64,000 nucleotides of DNA from Amblyornis subalaris (GCA_018881555.1 JACAXG010000002.1:20163183-20227182); one strand, 5' to 3'. Shown: positions 39,788 to 51,990, numbered from the stretch's first letter. Translations and numbers: made by a program. The notes: a model not told the origin generated them from the letters alone.

Positions 39788-39874
39788 TTACCTTACACAA
39801 ATCCCTTGGAAATAGACCATAAACGTCAAGGTATCCATGGATCCCAGCCTAAAAATTACTGTTCAATATTCAAG
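39788..39874 (+). other. Possible coding exon (87 nt, 29 codons), gene unknown
   Basis: The acceptor tract 'cactcctcttactttccttag' ends at 39787, with a branch-point-like 'ttgac' about 25 bases upstream. The donor is a perfect 'aag|gtaagt' (GT at 39875-39876). The 87 nt between them are open in exactly one frame, which starts and ends on codon boundaries. That frame reads LPYTNPLEIDHKRQ, then GIHGSQPKNYCSIFK, a mixed hydrophilic peptide that looks more protein-like than most frames here. I do not recognise it. It is not frame-compatible as the exon directly following the one suggested at 30620-30779, so the two do not support each other. Chance pseudo-exon remains possible. Confidence 0.25.
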
Positions 39875-41675
39875 GTAAGTTGATTTAGTTTAGTAGGAGT
39901 GGTGGTGAAGGAGGTAATTTCTCTCAAGCTTTTAAAAAAATTATATTTGACATTCTAAATGGAGAAAGCCTGTACAATAGCATAACGAAGGTGTGAACAT
40001 GGGTCAATTGTATGTGTATTATGTAGAAATATAGATTCGGGTAATGATCTAGATAAGACATCCATACAGGGAGTTGTGACCTGTAATAAACAGTGAACAG
40101 CTGTGATTCCTACAATATTAGGTATTCCATGAAATAAAAATAAGTCATTGTTATATTGCCTAAATACAGTAAATATTTTAATTTTTGTGCTCTTAGAAAC
40201 ACAATCTTCTTGTTTACAAGACTTTCACAAACTGCTTTTTTTTCTTTATTATATCAACCTAAATGGAAATACAGATAATACTAAGCACAGCTAAGGTCTC
40301 ATGAATACTTTGGTGCTTTTTTGTGCACACAGTTCATAGACATGCAAGTGATTTCAATATCTAAAACTGACCATTGGCATAAAACTGCTCTAAATATTCT
40401 TTATGGTAAAAAATTGCAGATAAAAGTAGAAATTAAGTGGTTGTGTTAATAAAAAATTGCTAAAAAGACCACTTATGCATGAGGATTTTTTTCTATTTTC
40501 TGGTGTTTACACTGAATATGCATCAAAAAATCTTCACAGCTGTATAANAGAAAGTGAAATTAAAACCTCTTCCTTTGTTATTACATGTATTCACAATAAA
40601 TTATGCAAAATATATAATCATAGGTGGTATGACACCAGGAAATTCCTGACCACCAAAATATCAGACAGATATGGATCTAATTGTAATAAGGGACTACCAC
40701 AGATATAGAGTTTGTTGTAAAAGGTTAAGGTTACCATCTGGAACAAAGTTCCACTGAATCTATCTGAGGTAAATTAAAACATGTTCTTTAGTGACTCTTC
40801 AAATCTCTTTGACCCTATTCTAGTTTGTNAGGAAGGTTAGAAAGTTAGAAAAGGCTTCTTTTGTTTTGTAATTCAATTAAAATAAGTTTGGATAGCAATA
40901 ATTCTTTAGTGGATCACAAATAAAACACATGAGAACTGAGATGAGTAATATGACCATGTTGGCATAATGCTGATGGAATGTTGTTTGTTAAAATACTCTA
41001 GAAAATAGTAATATTATCTAAAAATGTAAACAATGTAGATTTTACCTGCTTTGTTCTTCTTTTTTTAGCAACACATGACATCCTGTGATTGCTCCCAACC
41101 ATTTTGCAATTGACATAAATCTGTCTCTTAAAATATGGCTAAGACTCTCATATCTACGAACATCAGTAAGCAAGCTAGCCTTTTATTCAGCCTTTTTATT
41201 TCAAGAGCAGTTAGATTATTTTTTTGTATGTGACAAGACCTACTTTCCTCTAAGATGCTGAAGCTCCTTCCTTTCTCATGCTNAGTACACCCACATTCTT
41301 TAATAAACAATGGAAATGTGAACTTTGAGACCCTTATAAAATTTCCGGTTTCTGCATTCAGCTTCAATGTTAACTACATCTTAGAGTTCTGATGATGTAT
41401 GATTGTCATGGGAGATGATTGCTTAGACCCATATTTTGTATAGCAATGCATGGTCAGCTGCTTCTGATCTCTAGCAAAGCAAAAATCATAGCAAAGAAAG
41501 AAAATAAGGCCTGCCGTATTAGAAATTNATTTCAAAATCCTTCCCATTTTTCCCAGCAAAGTGTGAACAGAACTGTTTAGTAATATGAAGATAATATTCA
41601 TGTGCCAAATTCAGGTAATGAAAAGCCTGAATTTGGAGGCTGGTATGTTCACAGTTCTTTACCAGCAGGGGTGAA

Positions 41676-42230
41676 TGTAGTGGTTTTAAGAAAGAGCTGG
41701 AAATGTAACACCANAGAGCTGTTCGCACAACCCCCACCCTCTTCCCCCCCCACCGTGGTATAACAGGGGAAGAGAATCGAAGGAAAACTTGTATGTTGAG
41801 ATAAGAACAGTTTAATAATTGAAAATACAGAAAAATACAATAATAATGGTAAACAATAATAATAAAAACAAGTGATGGATGATGCAATTGCTCTCTACTC
41901 ACTGTCTGATGCCAGACTCCCTTTCCAGGTAACTCTGCCCAGTTTATATGCCAGGCATGATGTTCTATGGTGTGGAGTACCCCTTTGGTCAACTCCAGTC
42001 ACCTGTGCCTCCTATGCTGCTTCCTAGTTTGTGTTTTTTGTGTACCTCTACACTGGCAGATCATGAGACAAGAAAAAAGAAGTCCTTGACTTAGGATAAA
42101 CACAACTTAGCAAAAACCCAAAACATTGGTATGTTATCAACACCTTTCTCTTTCTGAATCCAAAACACAGCACTGCAACAGCTACTGAAAAGAAATTAAC
42201 TCTAACCTAGCTGAAATCATGATGGGTGCA
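41676..42230 (-). mobile_element. Avian ERVL-type solo LTR (about 0.55 kb)
   Basis: A third LTR-like element on the minus strand, related in layout to the one at 25.1-25.7 kb but clearly diverged. Its 5' side (near 42230 on the plus map) carries 'agaaattaactctaacctag' and 'atccaaaacacagc'. Its centre carries 'gtggagtacccctttggtc'. Its 3' side carries 'atgttgagataagaacag'. On the minus strand a TATAAA box is readable at 41943-41948, and an ATTAAA polyadenylation signal at 41811-41816, about 130 bp downstream. The outer ends are uncertain by about 10 bases. No internal retroviral genes or clear target-site duplication are seen. The 157-codon minus-strand frame over it is not a gene. Confidence 0.8.
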
Positions 42231-45123
42231 TATCCTGGGTCTTTGAGTCATAATACCAAAACATTCCCACGGCTTAGAACCATGATGTACATGCAGTATG
42301 GTTTTTCAGAGGTAAAAGGAGGCTATGAACTGTTCCTGAGTGGAAAAGGACAGGAAGCCATTTCTCCTTAATGAGATAGAGAGAGTTTCACCTGCCTGTA
42401 CTGCCTGCCAGACTCCGGTAATTGGGATCTAAAGTAGCCAGCATTGCTCTGTCAGCCTGGCTCTGCTAGTCATGGATTGCCTGCTTGATGACCCAAGAGC
42501 TGGACACCTCTCTGCCATCCTCAATGAATACTGAAAATTCTTTCCAGAGTGNAAATCAGAGAACTCAGAACATCCTCATCCCCTGCATTTCCCTCTGGAT
42601 TATCCTACTTNTTTCCATTGCCTACAGAGATATATTAGACAGACGAGACCCCTAATTTAGGTGTATAGGTTAGGTACCCAATGTTAGTAGCACAAATACT
42701 TCACAGAATGTACTCCACCAAAATGATTGCACACATGAACAGCAATAAAAAGCAGTTTGCTAGAGCATGCCAGAATTAATGACTGAGATAGACTATAAGA
42801 CAGAANGAGAACTGAGAGGGAATGGCAGGCACCTCTTCAGAATGCAGCAGTTGTGCAGTGTTTAAAGGCTTTTAAAATAAAATACCTCTTTCAGTGTTCT
42901 CCCTCAGGACTTTTAATTGAAACCTTATGAACGAGATGACTGCAATAGTTCCTCTGGGAATAATAATTGTTGGGAGTGCCCATGACAATGGAGCAGAAAT
43001 ACTAATCCCAAAGGTGGTTAAATGAAGCAGTGGGCATGAGCCTGGGTCATAAGCAGAAAAGCATAATGCCTTTTCCCAAAGGTGCTACAAAAGGAATGCA
43101 GGATAAAAAACTTGTGCAATACTTGAAATTTAGGCAGTATTTGCAGTATTTCGAAACATCCCATTAGTTAGAATGTGAGATCAGTTTACAGCTAAAGAGA
43201 ACAGGGCACAAGAGTAGCTTCTAGAGTAAATACAGTCCCAGAATTTTTAAAATGGTGGCTACAGCAGGTTATTTACTCCAGGATGTTTTAAAGAAGCTGT
43301 AGATATTTCCACTCTGATATGCTTCTTCAGGGAGAACTTCCCAAAATGCCACTAAAACCCCAACCTTGAAAAAAAATTAGTTGTTAAAATGANTTTTTTT
43401 CTGATTTTTTTAAGATATAAAGGAAGCATATAAACAAACAAAAAACCCCAACTCTTAGCTATGCGTTTGGGTTTCTTTCACTTAAAGATATCTTGTTCAG
43501 GATCACAGGACTGAGCTGTTTTCATAGAAGAAAGGAATTGTATAGGCAAAATGTGCCCTTCCTGGGCATTTTTTTCTGTCTTCTATCCATTCCTATATTC
43601 CTATCCATTTTTCTTGTTATCAAGGACTTCCTTTCCCATTGCAGGTCTGCTTCTGAGGGAAATTTCTGCTGTTGCTGCCCATTGCCTATTTACTTTGCTT
43701 GAATGTGGAAACATTGGGCCATCCTTCATGGGCTGCCACAGCTCCAGAAATTGAGACGTTTACCACTTGTAGAGATTGCAACTATTTTCAACTCATTCAT
43801 TGTAGTTCTGAGGCTTTCCTGGCACATGCAGCAAAGTTGGCATGAGCACACACTGTAAATCCCACTCTCTGGAACAGCAGCAGATTTGTTGTATTGNGAC
43901 TACATAGTCAATCTTTGCTTGGGCAGTAGATCAAATTCTCCCTAGAAGTTTTGGGCTTGGGGACCCCAAGCTAGGCATGCATGAACACTGCCATCATCCG
44001 TGAATTGAGATTCAGCAGCTCTGGGGAGTGCAAACAAATAGAATTTTACTCATGGAGAGAGGAAGGTCTCACCTTCTCATTAAGAGTGGAAATGGATGAA
44101 AACTCCTTTGCTCCCTTGTGATTTCTTGGTATCTTTGCCTTAAAAAATAAAGGCAGATCTTTTCTCTTATTCCTTACGACTTTCCTGACCCACCTGTGGC
44201 TCCACAATAAAGGCTGTTACTGATTGCTTGTTAACAATGGCTTGGTTTTTGAAAGATGAAGAGCAGTATCTGTAAGAAATTATTCTATCAGGTTCAACAT
44301 TGACGTGTTTTAGTGTTGGATNTAAAAATTACTAATCTTTGGTTGATAGGAACATTTAGAACATCGTAGCTTGCAACAGGTGTTGGATGTAGATTAAAGA
44401 AGTAAAAGACTAAAACAGAAATTGTTTTTTACCAGAAATAGTGGCCTAAAGCACTTTCAGTAACCCACTTTAACACCTTTTTTGACTTATGAGACTAAAC
44501 TGAACCCTATTTGTAAGCCAAGACACATTTAGCTGAGAAAGCTTGTTGTGAGATTAATGCTATATACATTCTCTGCTGGACCCTGTCGCTGTATTAAGCA
44601 AGGCAGTACTTGCAGTGAGGAGCAAAGTCTTTCATTACATGAACTGATTACCATGCTCTCAGAGCAATAAACTGCTGCTGCTACGTAAAACCAGCTGTTG
44701 CAGCCTGCCATCAAAATCTCTATCTGTCTCCATTTTCCCATGTGTCTGCCTTAATCACAAGGGCAAAAACCCACAATAAAAACATTTCTATTAATTGAAG
44801 CTTTCTCATTTTTTGGAAAGAAAAGAAGAGTTTTGTAATATGCCAGTTGTTCTTGTTTAAGGGAGTATTGTTCCTTGCCTGTGCAGATGAACTGCAAAAC
44901 TGGAGGGTGACAATNGATATTCTGATACAATGATACTGTATCACTTTCATGAAAAACAAACAAACAAGCAAACAAAAACACTCCAAACCCCTGAATTTGA
45001 AAAGAACAAATAGTTTCTGGCAACTGTAAAGCTTATGATATGTCTTTTGATATTAAGTTTGTTTCAACTTTGGTCCACAATTCTATTTATTTGATTAGAT
45101 TCTTATGATGTTTTGAATAGATT
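42231..45123. other. Unique non-coding stretch
   Basis: No gene or recognised transposon is seen. A CAAA-type repeat lies at about 44949-44978. Forward frames near 43.5-43.75 kb are Phe/Cys/Leu-rich and have no splice or start context I can support. Confidence 0.5.
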
Positions 45124-45311
45124 AGATATAGATATAGATATATAGATAGATATAGATAGATATAGATATAGATATAGATATAGATATAGATATAGATATA
45201 GATATAGATAGATATAGATATAGATATAGATATAGATATAGATATAGATATAGATAGATATAGATATAGATAGATATAGATATAGATAGATATAGATATA
45301 GATATAGATAT
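45124..45311. repeat. GATATA/GATA microsatellite (about 190 bp)
   Basis: A long array of 'gatata' hexamers, interrupted at intervals by a tetramer 'gata', giving 'tagatagatata' joints. It runs without any unrelated base for about 188 nt. Because six is divisible by three, the array stays open in several minus-strand frames and gives Ile/Tyr/Ser/Leu repeat frames of 68-98 codons that are not genes. It is likely to vary in length between individuals. Confidence 0.97.
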
Positions 45312-48300
45312 GCAAGGACTGCTTGCAAATGTGTGAAAGTTCATAATGGCAAGACAGTAAGACAGATGCATATTACCATTCATACAAACATATAAGACAA
45401 ATCCATATATTACTTTATTTAAATATGGATTTTAACGGCTTTGTTATATTATTTCTTCTACAGATCTGTTCTTACTAACTTATGCAAACTCCATGCAATC
45501 CAAGTTCAAGAACTGGATTCTAAATATTTACTGTAAGGGTTCCCTTTTCACCCTGCCATCTCACAAAATTGTCCTTGGCATTCTATGGCCAACTTAATAA
45601 AAACATTTTAAAATAGCAGCAAATATTGGGGCAAGCATACAGCACAAGACTAAGAGAAGGAAATTATTTCACTGAATNCTTCAGAAACATATCTGTTCTC
45701 TTGGACTCTGACACATCCAAAACTTCAAGAAGGCTCAGTTTTGCAGACAGAGTTATTGCAATGTCTGCAAAATGTTGGCACTGAGTCTGGGAAAATAGTA
45801 TAAAAGGCAATGGTAAAAAGGCGCAGCAGGTGATGATGCCACTCAAAATTCCAGTCTGGTGCACTGCTCTGTGGCAGACGCTTCTGCCTGAAGCCTTCAA
45901 GCCTGGTTGCTACATTTACAACCTCTGCAGACAAGGTAATTGTGCCAAATACAGAAGGAAGAGAATATTTAGTCCTGGGAGAAGCACCCCAACTGGGCTG
46001 TGGCACAAGAGTAAAACCTGGAGACAAACAAGCAAACAAACTACAGATATGTCTAGAAAATTGGTAAAATAGTCACACAATTGGATCTGGGTTTGGTAAA
46101 CAATTTTAAGAACAAAAGGATGTATAAGGAGTAAATATCTACGGATATAAGGAGGGAGATCCCAATTACATGGCTTTCCTTTGCTTTTCTGTCTCTTTCC
46201 TCAAAAAAATACAAAATAATACACTTCAGATTAGGAACCAGATAAATGGATGTATGAAAAAATAACCCCAGAGATAAATACATCCCCAGTGGAACTCCAC
46301 TGTGATTACTGGAATTACTCCAAAGCATGAACTAGGGTCAGAATTTCATATTTATATTAAAACCTGGGAGATTAGTATAAACTNTTAGATTTAAGTCTTG
46401 GAAAATCTGCCAAAATCCTTTCTACAACCCCTTCAAATCCCACGCTTGGCATATTGTTTTTGTTTTGGATACTAAAACATGAGTTTAGTAAGCACAAAGC
46501 ATAGGTGTTTGATGTTAGTGTTGTCACTGTACTTATTACTGGTATGTTCTAAAATATTATTATAGTAAAGGTGATATGTGAGTAAAACAGAATAGAATAG
46601 ACACTACACTATAGAAAAAAACCCTTCNTTTTCTTACTCTATAACCACAGAATTTGGACAGTTTTAAGAATGGTAAGCTTCTTTTCCTGCCCATTTTATT
46701 CTTTGTGCAATCTTTTTTTTGTTTTCTTTTTCCTGAAAATTGCCCAGTTATTTGCAGATCCAAAACCAGCATACATCATTTCAAGTAATTTCACATCTGT
46801 AATTTTGTAATCATTGTAACACTGCATTGAGGACAAACAGGAATAATGTATTTTCCTACCTCTAGCTGGTATCACTTTTGGGTGAATACAGAAATGTCAG
46901 GGTCCGCTCATATTTTACTCTTGAAACATGAACAATGGAGTTATGTCAAAAGTGAAAGATGAGTATTTAATAGCTGTCCAGGGGTGTGCAAATTAAAGTT
47001 GCAGACTAAATAACAATTTATGAGGCATAAAACCCAGGAGACAATGAGTAGACAATAGGCCCAGGGAATTGTTGGACAACACTGAACGACCAAACATAAG
47101 TTCAGCTCCCTACATCTCAGCTGCAGCTGCAGCAAGAAGGGAGCAGACCAGAGTGGCAAATGAAAACACCTTTTACATGAATCAGGTGGGTAATTTGGAG
47201 GAGTGCTGAGCCAAATGCTTAGATAGAAGTCAGCTGTAGAAAGGTTCTCTACCAATACAGTACAGTTTTCCCTTTCACCTATTGCAAAACACTGTAACAC
47301 CTTCAGATTTCTTTACTGAAATTGTTATTTTTTAAGAACTTCACCTGTCAGCCAAGAAGAAAAAAAGATAACTCTCAATCTCCAGAACAGACTGAGGTCT
47401 GCAGATAGGTTTGGTGGCTTCAAGGAAAGGACTGGACTTGGTTGAAGACACTGAGGTGAAGGGGTCAGGGTTATGATGCTGAGTACTAGAAACATTAAGT
47501 TGCTAGCAGCTCTGTTGGAGACAACTCCATAGGCAGATTGACTGCAGATGTGAGGAGTTGTGGGGCTGTAGCCCAAGGACCCTTTAGCAAGCCCATTGAC
47601 TCTGATTGACCTCTCAGAGGAGAAACTACACCCATGCCCCAGCACATCTTCACCTTGTCCTTCAAAATACAGGGAGAGATTTATAGCTGAGGCAAATTGT
47701 CTGCCTTAATCATAACAGACTTGCCTTTGAATGGAAGTTGAATTTAAAAAGAAGTAACTAAAAGGAAAGAAAAACCTGTCAGTGAGGCCACAATTGTGTA
47801 TTTTGCTTAGGAACCTACTGAGTTTGAAAGTCTGAAAACACCTAACAACTTTTTTACTGACTAGAAATAGAATAATTCCAGTTTCCTTTAGGTTAGTGGA
47901 GCACCAGTGATTCATGACATTACTCAGCCGTGTACATGCCAGTAGAATTCAAACATAGTAGCCAGAAACAATACCAAAGTTGAGTAGCTTCATAAGATTT
48001 GAAGGATTCAATGCATTTTTGTCTCAGCTGAGAACACTATACTCTGGCTTCTCAATCCANAGGAGTTTTTTCATGAGCTTCAAAACCCTGGAAAAGACAG
48101 TTAAGCTGCAAAGCAATCTGTGCTTACATTTTAACTAAATCCATTGTGCATGTACTAATAATTTTCCTCAAAACTGGGTAGTAGGCTTAAACTAGAAGAG
48201 TGTACAGCTGACAATACTCAAACACTGACACCCCCAATTGTTACTGCTGTTATTAGACACTAGACATTCTAAGAAATACACAAGGAAAACTTTAGCCAGT

Positions 48301-50455
48301 GGAAACTCATCCAAAGGATGACCATGGTCTATAGTGCAGAGCTTACTCTGTTGCCCATGCACACCATGGACACCAACAGCACCTCCAGTGCAGGTCCCCA
48401 GTTGTTGAGTAATGCTGATTTGTTGCAGTTGCAGAACTGCAGCAACAACTTAGATTCAGATATACTTTAAGAAGAATGCTAGAAATGATCTTTTCTAGCA
48501 CAATGTCCCTGACTAAAGAAGGCTAGAGGAACACGGTGTTAATATCAGCCACCCAAGGCTGATTATTCCATAGTCAGCACANGCCCAATGTAAACACAGC
48601 CAGTTTCAGTGAGAAGTCCAGTATTTCTATGTTACTGTAACAATTTTCACTCTTAATACTAGATTTTGATGACAGCTGTATTTCTCAGGCTCTTTATCAA
48701 TATATATACACATATACATATGCAATTTCACAGTTGCTATCATATTTGCTTCTAAAACTGGATATTTAATGTTTATTAGTGGATATTAATTAGAGTTGCC
48801 ACTATTTTCCTTAATTTTAATCATGAAAATGAAAGAGTTGAGGTGTGTCTTGCTATAAGGTTTGTTTGCATTTTTAGGGATGCTCCTCTGAAAGTTATTT
48901 TGAAGTGCATTTTACAACAGAACAGTAAGGGGATTTATTAATAGCCAGTCTGTTGTAATTAATCTAAGAAAAATGCTTGATAGTCTCTACATCAGAGTCT
49001 AGACTTGGTCCAGAATTGAGAACAAAGNGATTCTTGTAAAACTAAAACCTTGAGTCTAATTTTTGTAAAATTTTTTTTGTAAATAAATTTAAAAATGCTT
49101 TGTACAGGCAATATTTGAGTGAAAGAGGGTTACAATCAGAAGATGCATTAGAGGTGCAGACTTTTAAAAAACTTTATTAACACAATATGACTTTTGAATT
49201 CGATATAACTCCATTTTGCTTAAATGCTTTCTTATTAAGACATAGCAGAACACAGGAGGTTTAAAAACTGGTGTATGCTTTGAGTAAATTTTACATTGCC
49301 AAAAGCACTGTAGATGCATTACAGTCTTCTGTGGGTAAAGAATGTGCAGCTGCTCAAGGAATAGGGTAAAAAGGAATAGGGTAAAAAAAATATTAGTAAA
49401 AACTAAATATGGTATGGCAAACTCAGTTGCTCCATGAGAATGTTCATGGTAGCCAGAACTAGAATGTTTCCAGACACTTGAGTTCTACTCAGAGCACTTC
49501 AGAGACTGAGTTAAGTAAGGCTTTAAACTTGATCTTGTTGGCCCATTGAGGCACAGATTCATGGTTAATGATGGTGTTTCTTTGGTGGCACAGCAGAGTG
49601 GTACCTGTTCTCCCTTCCAGATATGGTGCCCAGCAGCAGTAGCCTTTGTAGATGTACACCTCACCCTTGAGATGAGCACAGTGCTCTGACTTTTAAGTGC
49701 AGTGGTTGTAGCAGTGGTGGTGAATATGGCATGATTTAGGATGACAAGCAGCACCCTCTCCACCAAGGATGCTGCAGTAGGAACAACTGCATAGGAAATG
49801 CATCAGCCACTCCATTTGCCATATTGACACACACAGGAACAGCCCAGCTGGAGAGACTTTCAACAAAACTCACTGCCTGTGAATACGAATTAGGTCGCTA
49901 ATTTGAGTGGAGGTAACTCTGCAATGATCAAACACCCCTAGCAGCACAGGTGGCGTCCCAGCCATCAATTCCCTCCTGCAAGAAATAATCTCTACCAGTC
50001 CAAAGTTTTGGCAGACTTTGCAAAACTGGACCTNGGGCTGAGTCTTTTCACTCCCACTTTCATTACAAAAACTAAATCAGTGAAGGGCAATCATACCCAT
50101 AATTTTGTTCTCCCCCTCATGCAACGTTTTTGCAGCACATCANTTTTCTCAGGGCTGAGATGTATATCATGTTGCATATTTACTCACACATATAATTAAT
50201 ATGTATGAAGATATTTATGTTAGCTTCTTTTTTATTTGTTTTTTTTTTTGTGCTTTGAGTTGAGGTATGCAGCAAAAGAACGTCTACCTGCTTGGCTTGG
50301 GAGCTACACAGCCAAACAACTTTCCAAAGAAGGGAATACACCGAAAACATCCAAGAAAACAAATTTTTACATCTGAAAGTTACATCAAGGTCACTGGGAG
50401 AAACATGGCCAAAACAAACAAAAGAAATAANAGAAAAANAAAAGGAAGTAAAATA
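45312..50455. other. Unique non-coding stretch
   Basis: About 5 kb with no recognised transposon. A minus-strand frame of 119 codons (46941-47300) and one of 106 codons (47325-47645) lie in a slightly GC-richer part, but show no known domain or splice context. A short TA/CA run lies at 48702-48724. The Cys/His-rich segment at 49485-49860 is listed separately. Confidence 0.5.
49485..49860 (-). other. Broken Cys/His-rich reading frames, possible retropseudogene
   Basis: On the minus strand one frame is open for 93 codons (49766-49485). A second frame over the same DNA reads a Cys/His-dense stretch 'CHPKSCHIHHHCYNHC', then a stop, then 'KSEHCAHLKGEVYIYKGYCC', ending in a helical-looking tail ('ANKIKFKALLNSVSEVL') before a stop. 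Cys and His spaced like this suggest a zinc-binding fold, but I could not place it in a family such as LIM, RING or TRAF. The segment is intronless and has stops and apparent frame changes, so if it is gene-derived it is a decayed processed copy. It may also be a chance pattern. Confidence 0.25.
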
Positions 50456-50530
50456 ATCATAGAGTCATAGAATGGCCTGGGTTGGCCTCAAGGGTGAAAG
50501 ATGATAAGTCAAACTCTCTAAAAGTAGAAG
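50456..50530 (-). mobile_element. CR1 LINE tail fragment
   Basis: About 75 bp of CR1 3' end on the minus strand. On the plus strand it starts 'aatcatagagtcatagaatg', with two copies of the CR1 tail octamer, followed by 'gcctgggttggcctcaagg'. It stops where a second CR1 tail begins. It may be the outer end of an older copy into which the next element inserted. Confidence 0.85.
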
Positions 50531-50705
50531 TCACAGAATCACGGAATATGCTGTGTTGGAAGGGACCCACAAGGTTTACCGAGCCCAACTCCTGGCTCTG
50601 CACAGGACACCCCAAGAGTCCCACCATGTGCCTGAGACCATTGTTCAAACACTTCTTGAACTTTGTCAGGCTTGGTCCATGCTGTTTCCTCCCTGACAGT
50701 AGAGG
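50531..50705 (-). mobile_element. CR1 LINE, short 3' fragment
   Basis: A second CR1 3' end on the minus strand, in tandem with the one before. It starts 'cacagaatcacggaatatgc' and continues 'ttggaagggacccacaagg', 'caactcctggctctgcacag' and 'gaactttgtcaggcttgg'. These blocks match the 3' part of the CR1 at 59.06 kb, so the two belong to one subfamily. It is strongly 5'-truncated. Frames of 63-79 codons on either strand are not genes. Confidence 0.92.
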
Positions 50706-51470
50706 AGGTCTCCCAGACTAAGATTGTTATTTGGCATCTTTGCCATTTGATATAATTGCCATTCAGACTGGCAAGCTTGAAGTGTTACCATGGTTTAAGA
50801 GTCCACGACACTGCTCAGACTCTTACCTTTTGAGACATGAGTGTTTTGGTCCAGGCCTTTCAAGTATGGGAGTTTGCAACATTTATTCCAGGGTCTTATT
50901 TTTTCAGAGATAAACCAATGATTTTGGAACTGCTGCCAATTACCTCCCTAATCTCCTTGTTAACATCCCCTGGGCTCCACTCTGGGGCTTGGACCATAGC
51001 ATCTGATCTATTCTTTGTTACTCCCGGAATTTCTAAAAATATAGCAATGCCTTAGTGAACCATTATGTCCTCGAGTTTCTTGAGTACTGGGATATCATCA
51101 GAGTCTTGTGTGTGATTGTCTTCTGCACAATCTCTGAACCAAAGGTATGTCAACACAACAAAAACCAAATCAGANGAACCACAAGGAACATCATAACAAA
51201 CATGAAATTTTGATGTGGAATGCCTTCTCTCTACTTAAATACAGGACTGAAAAGAAATTGCACTAAATTTTATAAGCTGAAAACCCCNAAATTCTTCATG
51301 CTTGCAATAAAACCTTGTAATCAAAACTTGTAATCAAATATATGAGCAAAGCAACAAGAAATTCTTAGAACATTCCGTGTTTATTTACTTATTCAGACTG
51401 ATGTATCTCTGGTATAAGCGTGTTTTTTTAAAATAAACTACTTGATCAAATCCAAAAAATGTTGNTTTTA
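50706..51470. other. Unique spacer between CR1 copies
   Basis: About 765 bp of unrecognised sequence between two CR1 fragments of like orientation. Forward open frames of 60-72 codons have no known motif. Part of it could be CR1-unrelated old repeat, but I cannot support one. Confidence 0.45.
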
Positions 51471-51990
51471 ATCATAGAATCATAGAATGGTTTGGATTGA
51501 AAAGAACNTTATAGATCATCTAGTTTAAATCACCTGCCATTGGCAGGAACACCTTGTCCTAGTCTAGGTTGCTCAAAGCCCCATCCAATCTGCTCTTGAA
51601 CACTTCCAGGCGAGGGACATCCACAACACTTCTCTGGGCAACTTGTGCCAGTGCCTTACCATCCTCACAGTCAAGAATTTCTTTCTAATATGTATTCTCA
51701 GCCTACCCTCTTCACGTTTAAAGCCATCTATGCTTGTTTTATCACACTCTGCCCTCGCAAAAAATCCCTCTCCAGCTCTCCTGTAGGCCCCCTTTCGATA
51801 TTGGAACGTGCTATAAGACCTGCCTGGAGCCTTCTCTTCTCCAGCCTGGAAAACTCCAACTCGCCCAGACTGTCTTCACAGCAGAGGTGCTCCAGGCTTC
51901 TAGTCATCTTTGAGGATCTCCTCTGGACTCACTCCAANAGGTGCATGTACTCTTACTTTGAGAGTCCCAGAGCTGGTCACAGTATTCCAG
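51471..51990 (-). mobile_element. CR1 LINE, 5'-truncated 3' end
   Basis: A CR1 fragment on the minus strand. The plus strand starts 'aatcatagaatcatagaatg' with two tail octamers, then shows 'ggcaggaacaccttgtcc', 'ccaatctgctcttgaacac', 'ctctccagctctcctgtagg' and 'cttctcttctccagcctgg', and fades after 'cacagtattccaggg'. It is the same general subfamily as the forward copy at 7.9-8.5 kb, here in opposite orientation. No RT domain is present. The 140-codon forward frame inside it is not a gene. Confidence 0.95.

Larger units (their letters stand above)
33246..41675. other. Unique non-coding stretch
   Basis: About 8.4 kb without a recognised transposon. A somewhat GC-richer patch lies at 35290-35480 and reads as Leu/Pro/Ser-rich short frames on both strands without any known motif. 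One splice-flanked open segment lies at 39788-39874. A short TG repeat lies at 39080-39094 after a G-rich run. Otherwise nothing specific is seen. Confidence 0.5.

Noticed and set aside
41519..41992. 157-codon minus-strand frame
   Set aside because: Most of it is read across the 41.7-42.2 kb LTR and its TATA/polyadenylation region. No protein motif is seen.
45087..45383. Ile/Tyr/Ser/Leu repeat 'proteins' on the minus strand
   Set aside because: They are direct translations of the GATATA microsatellite.
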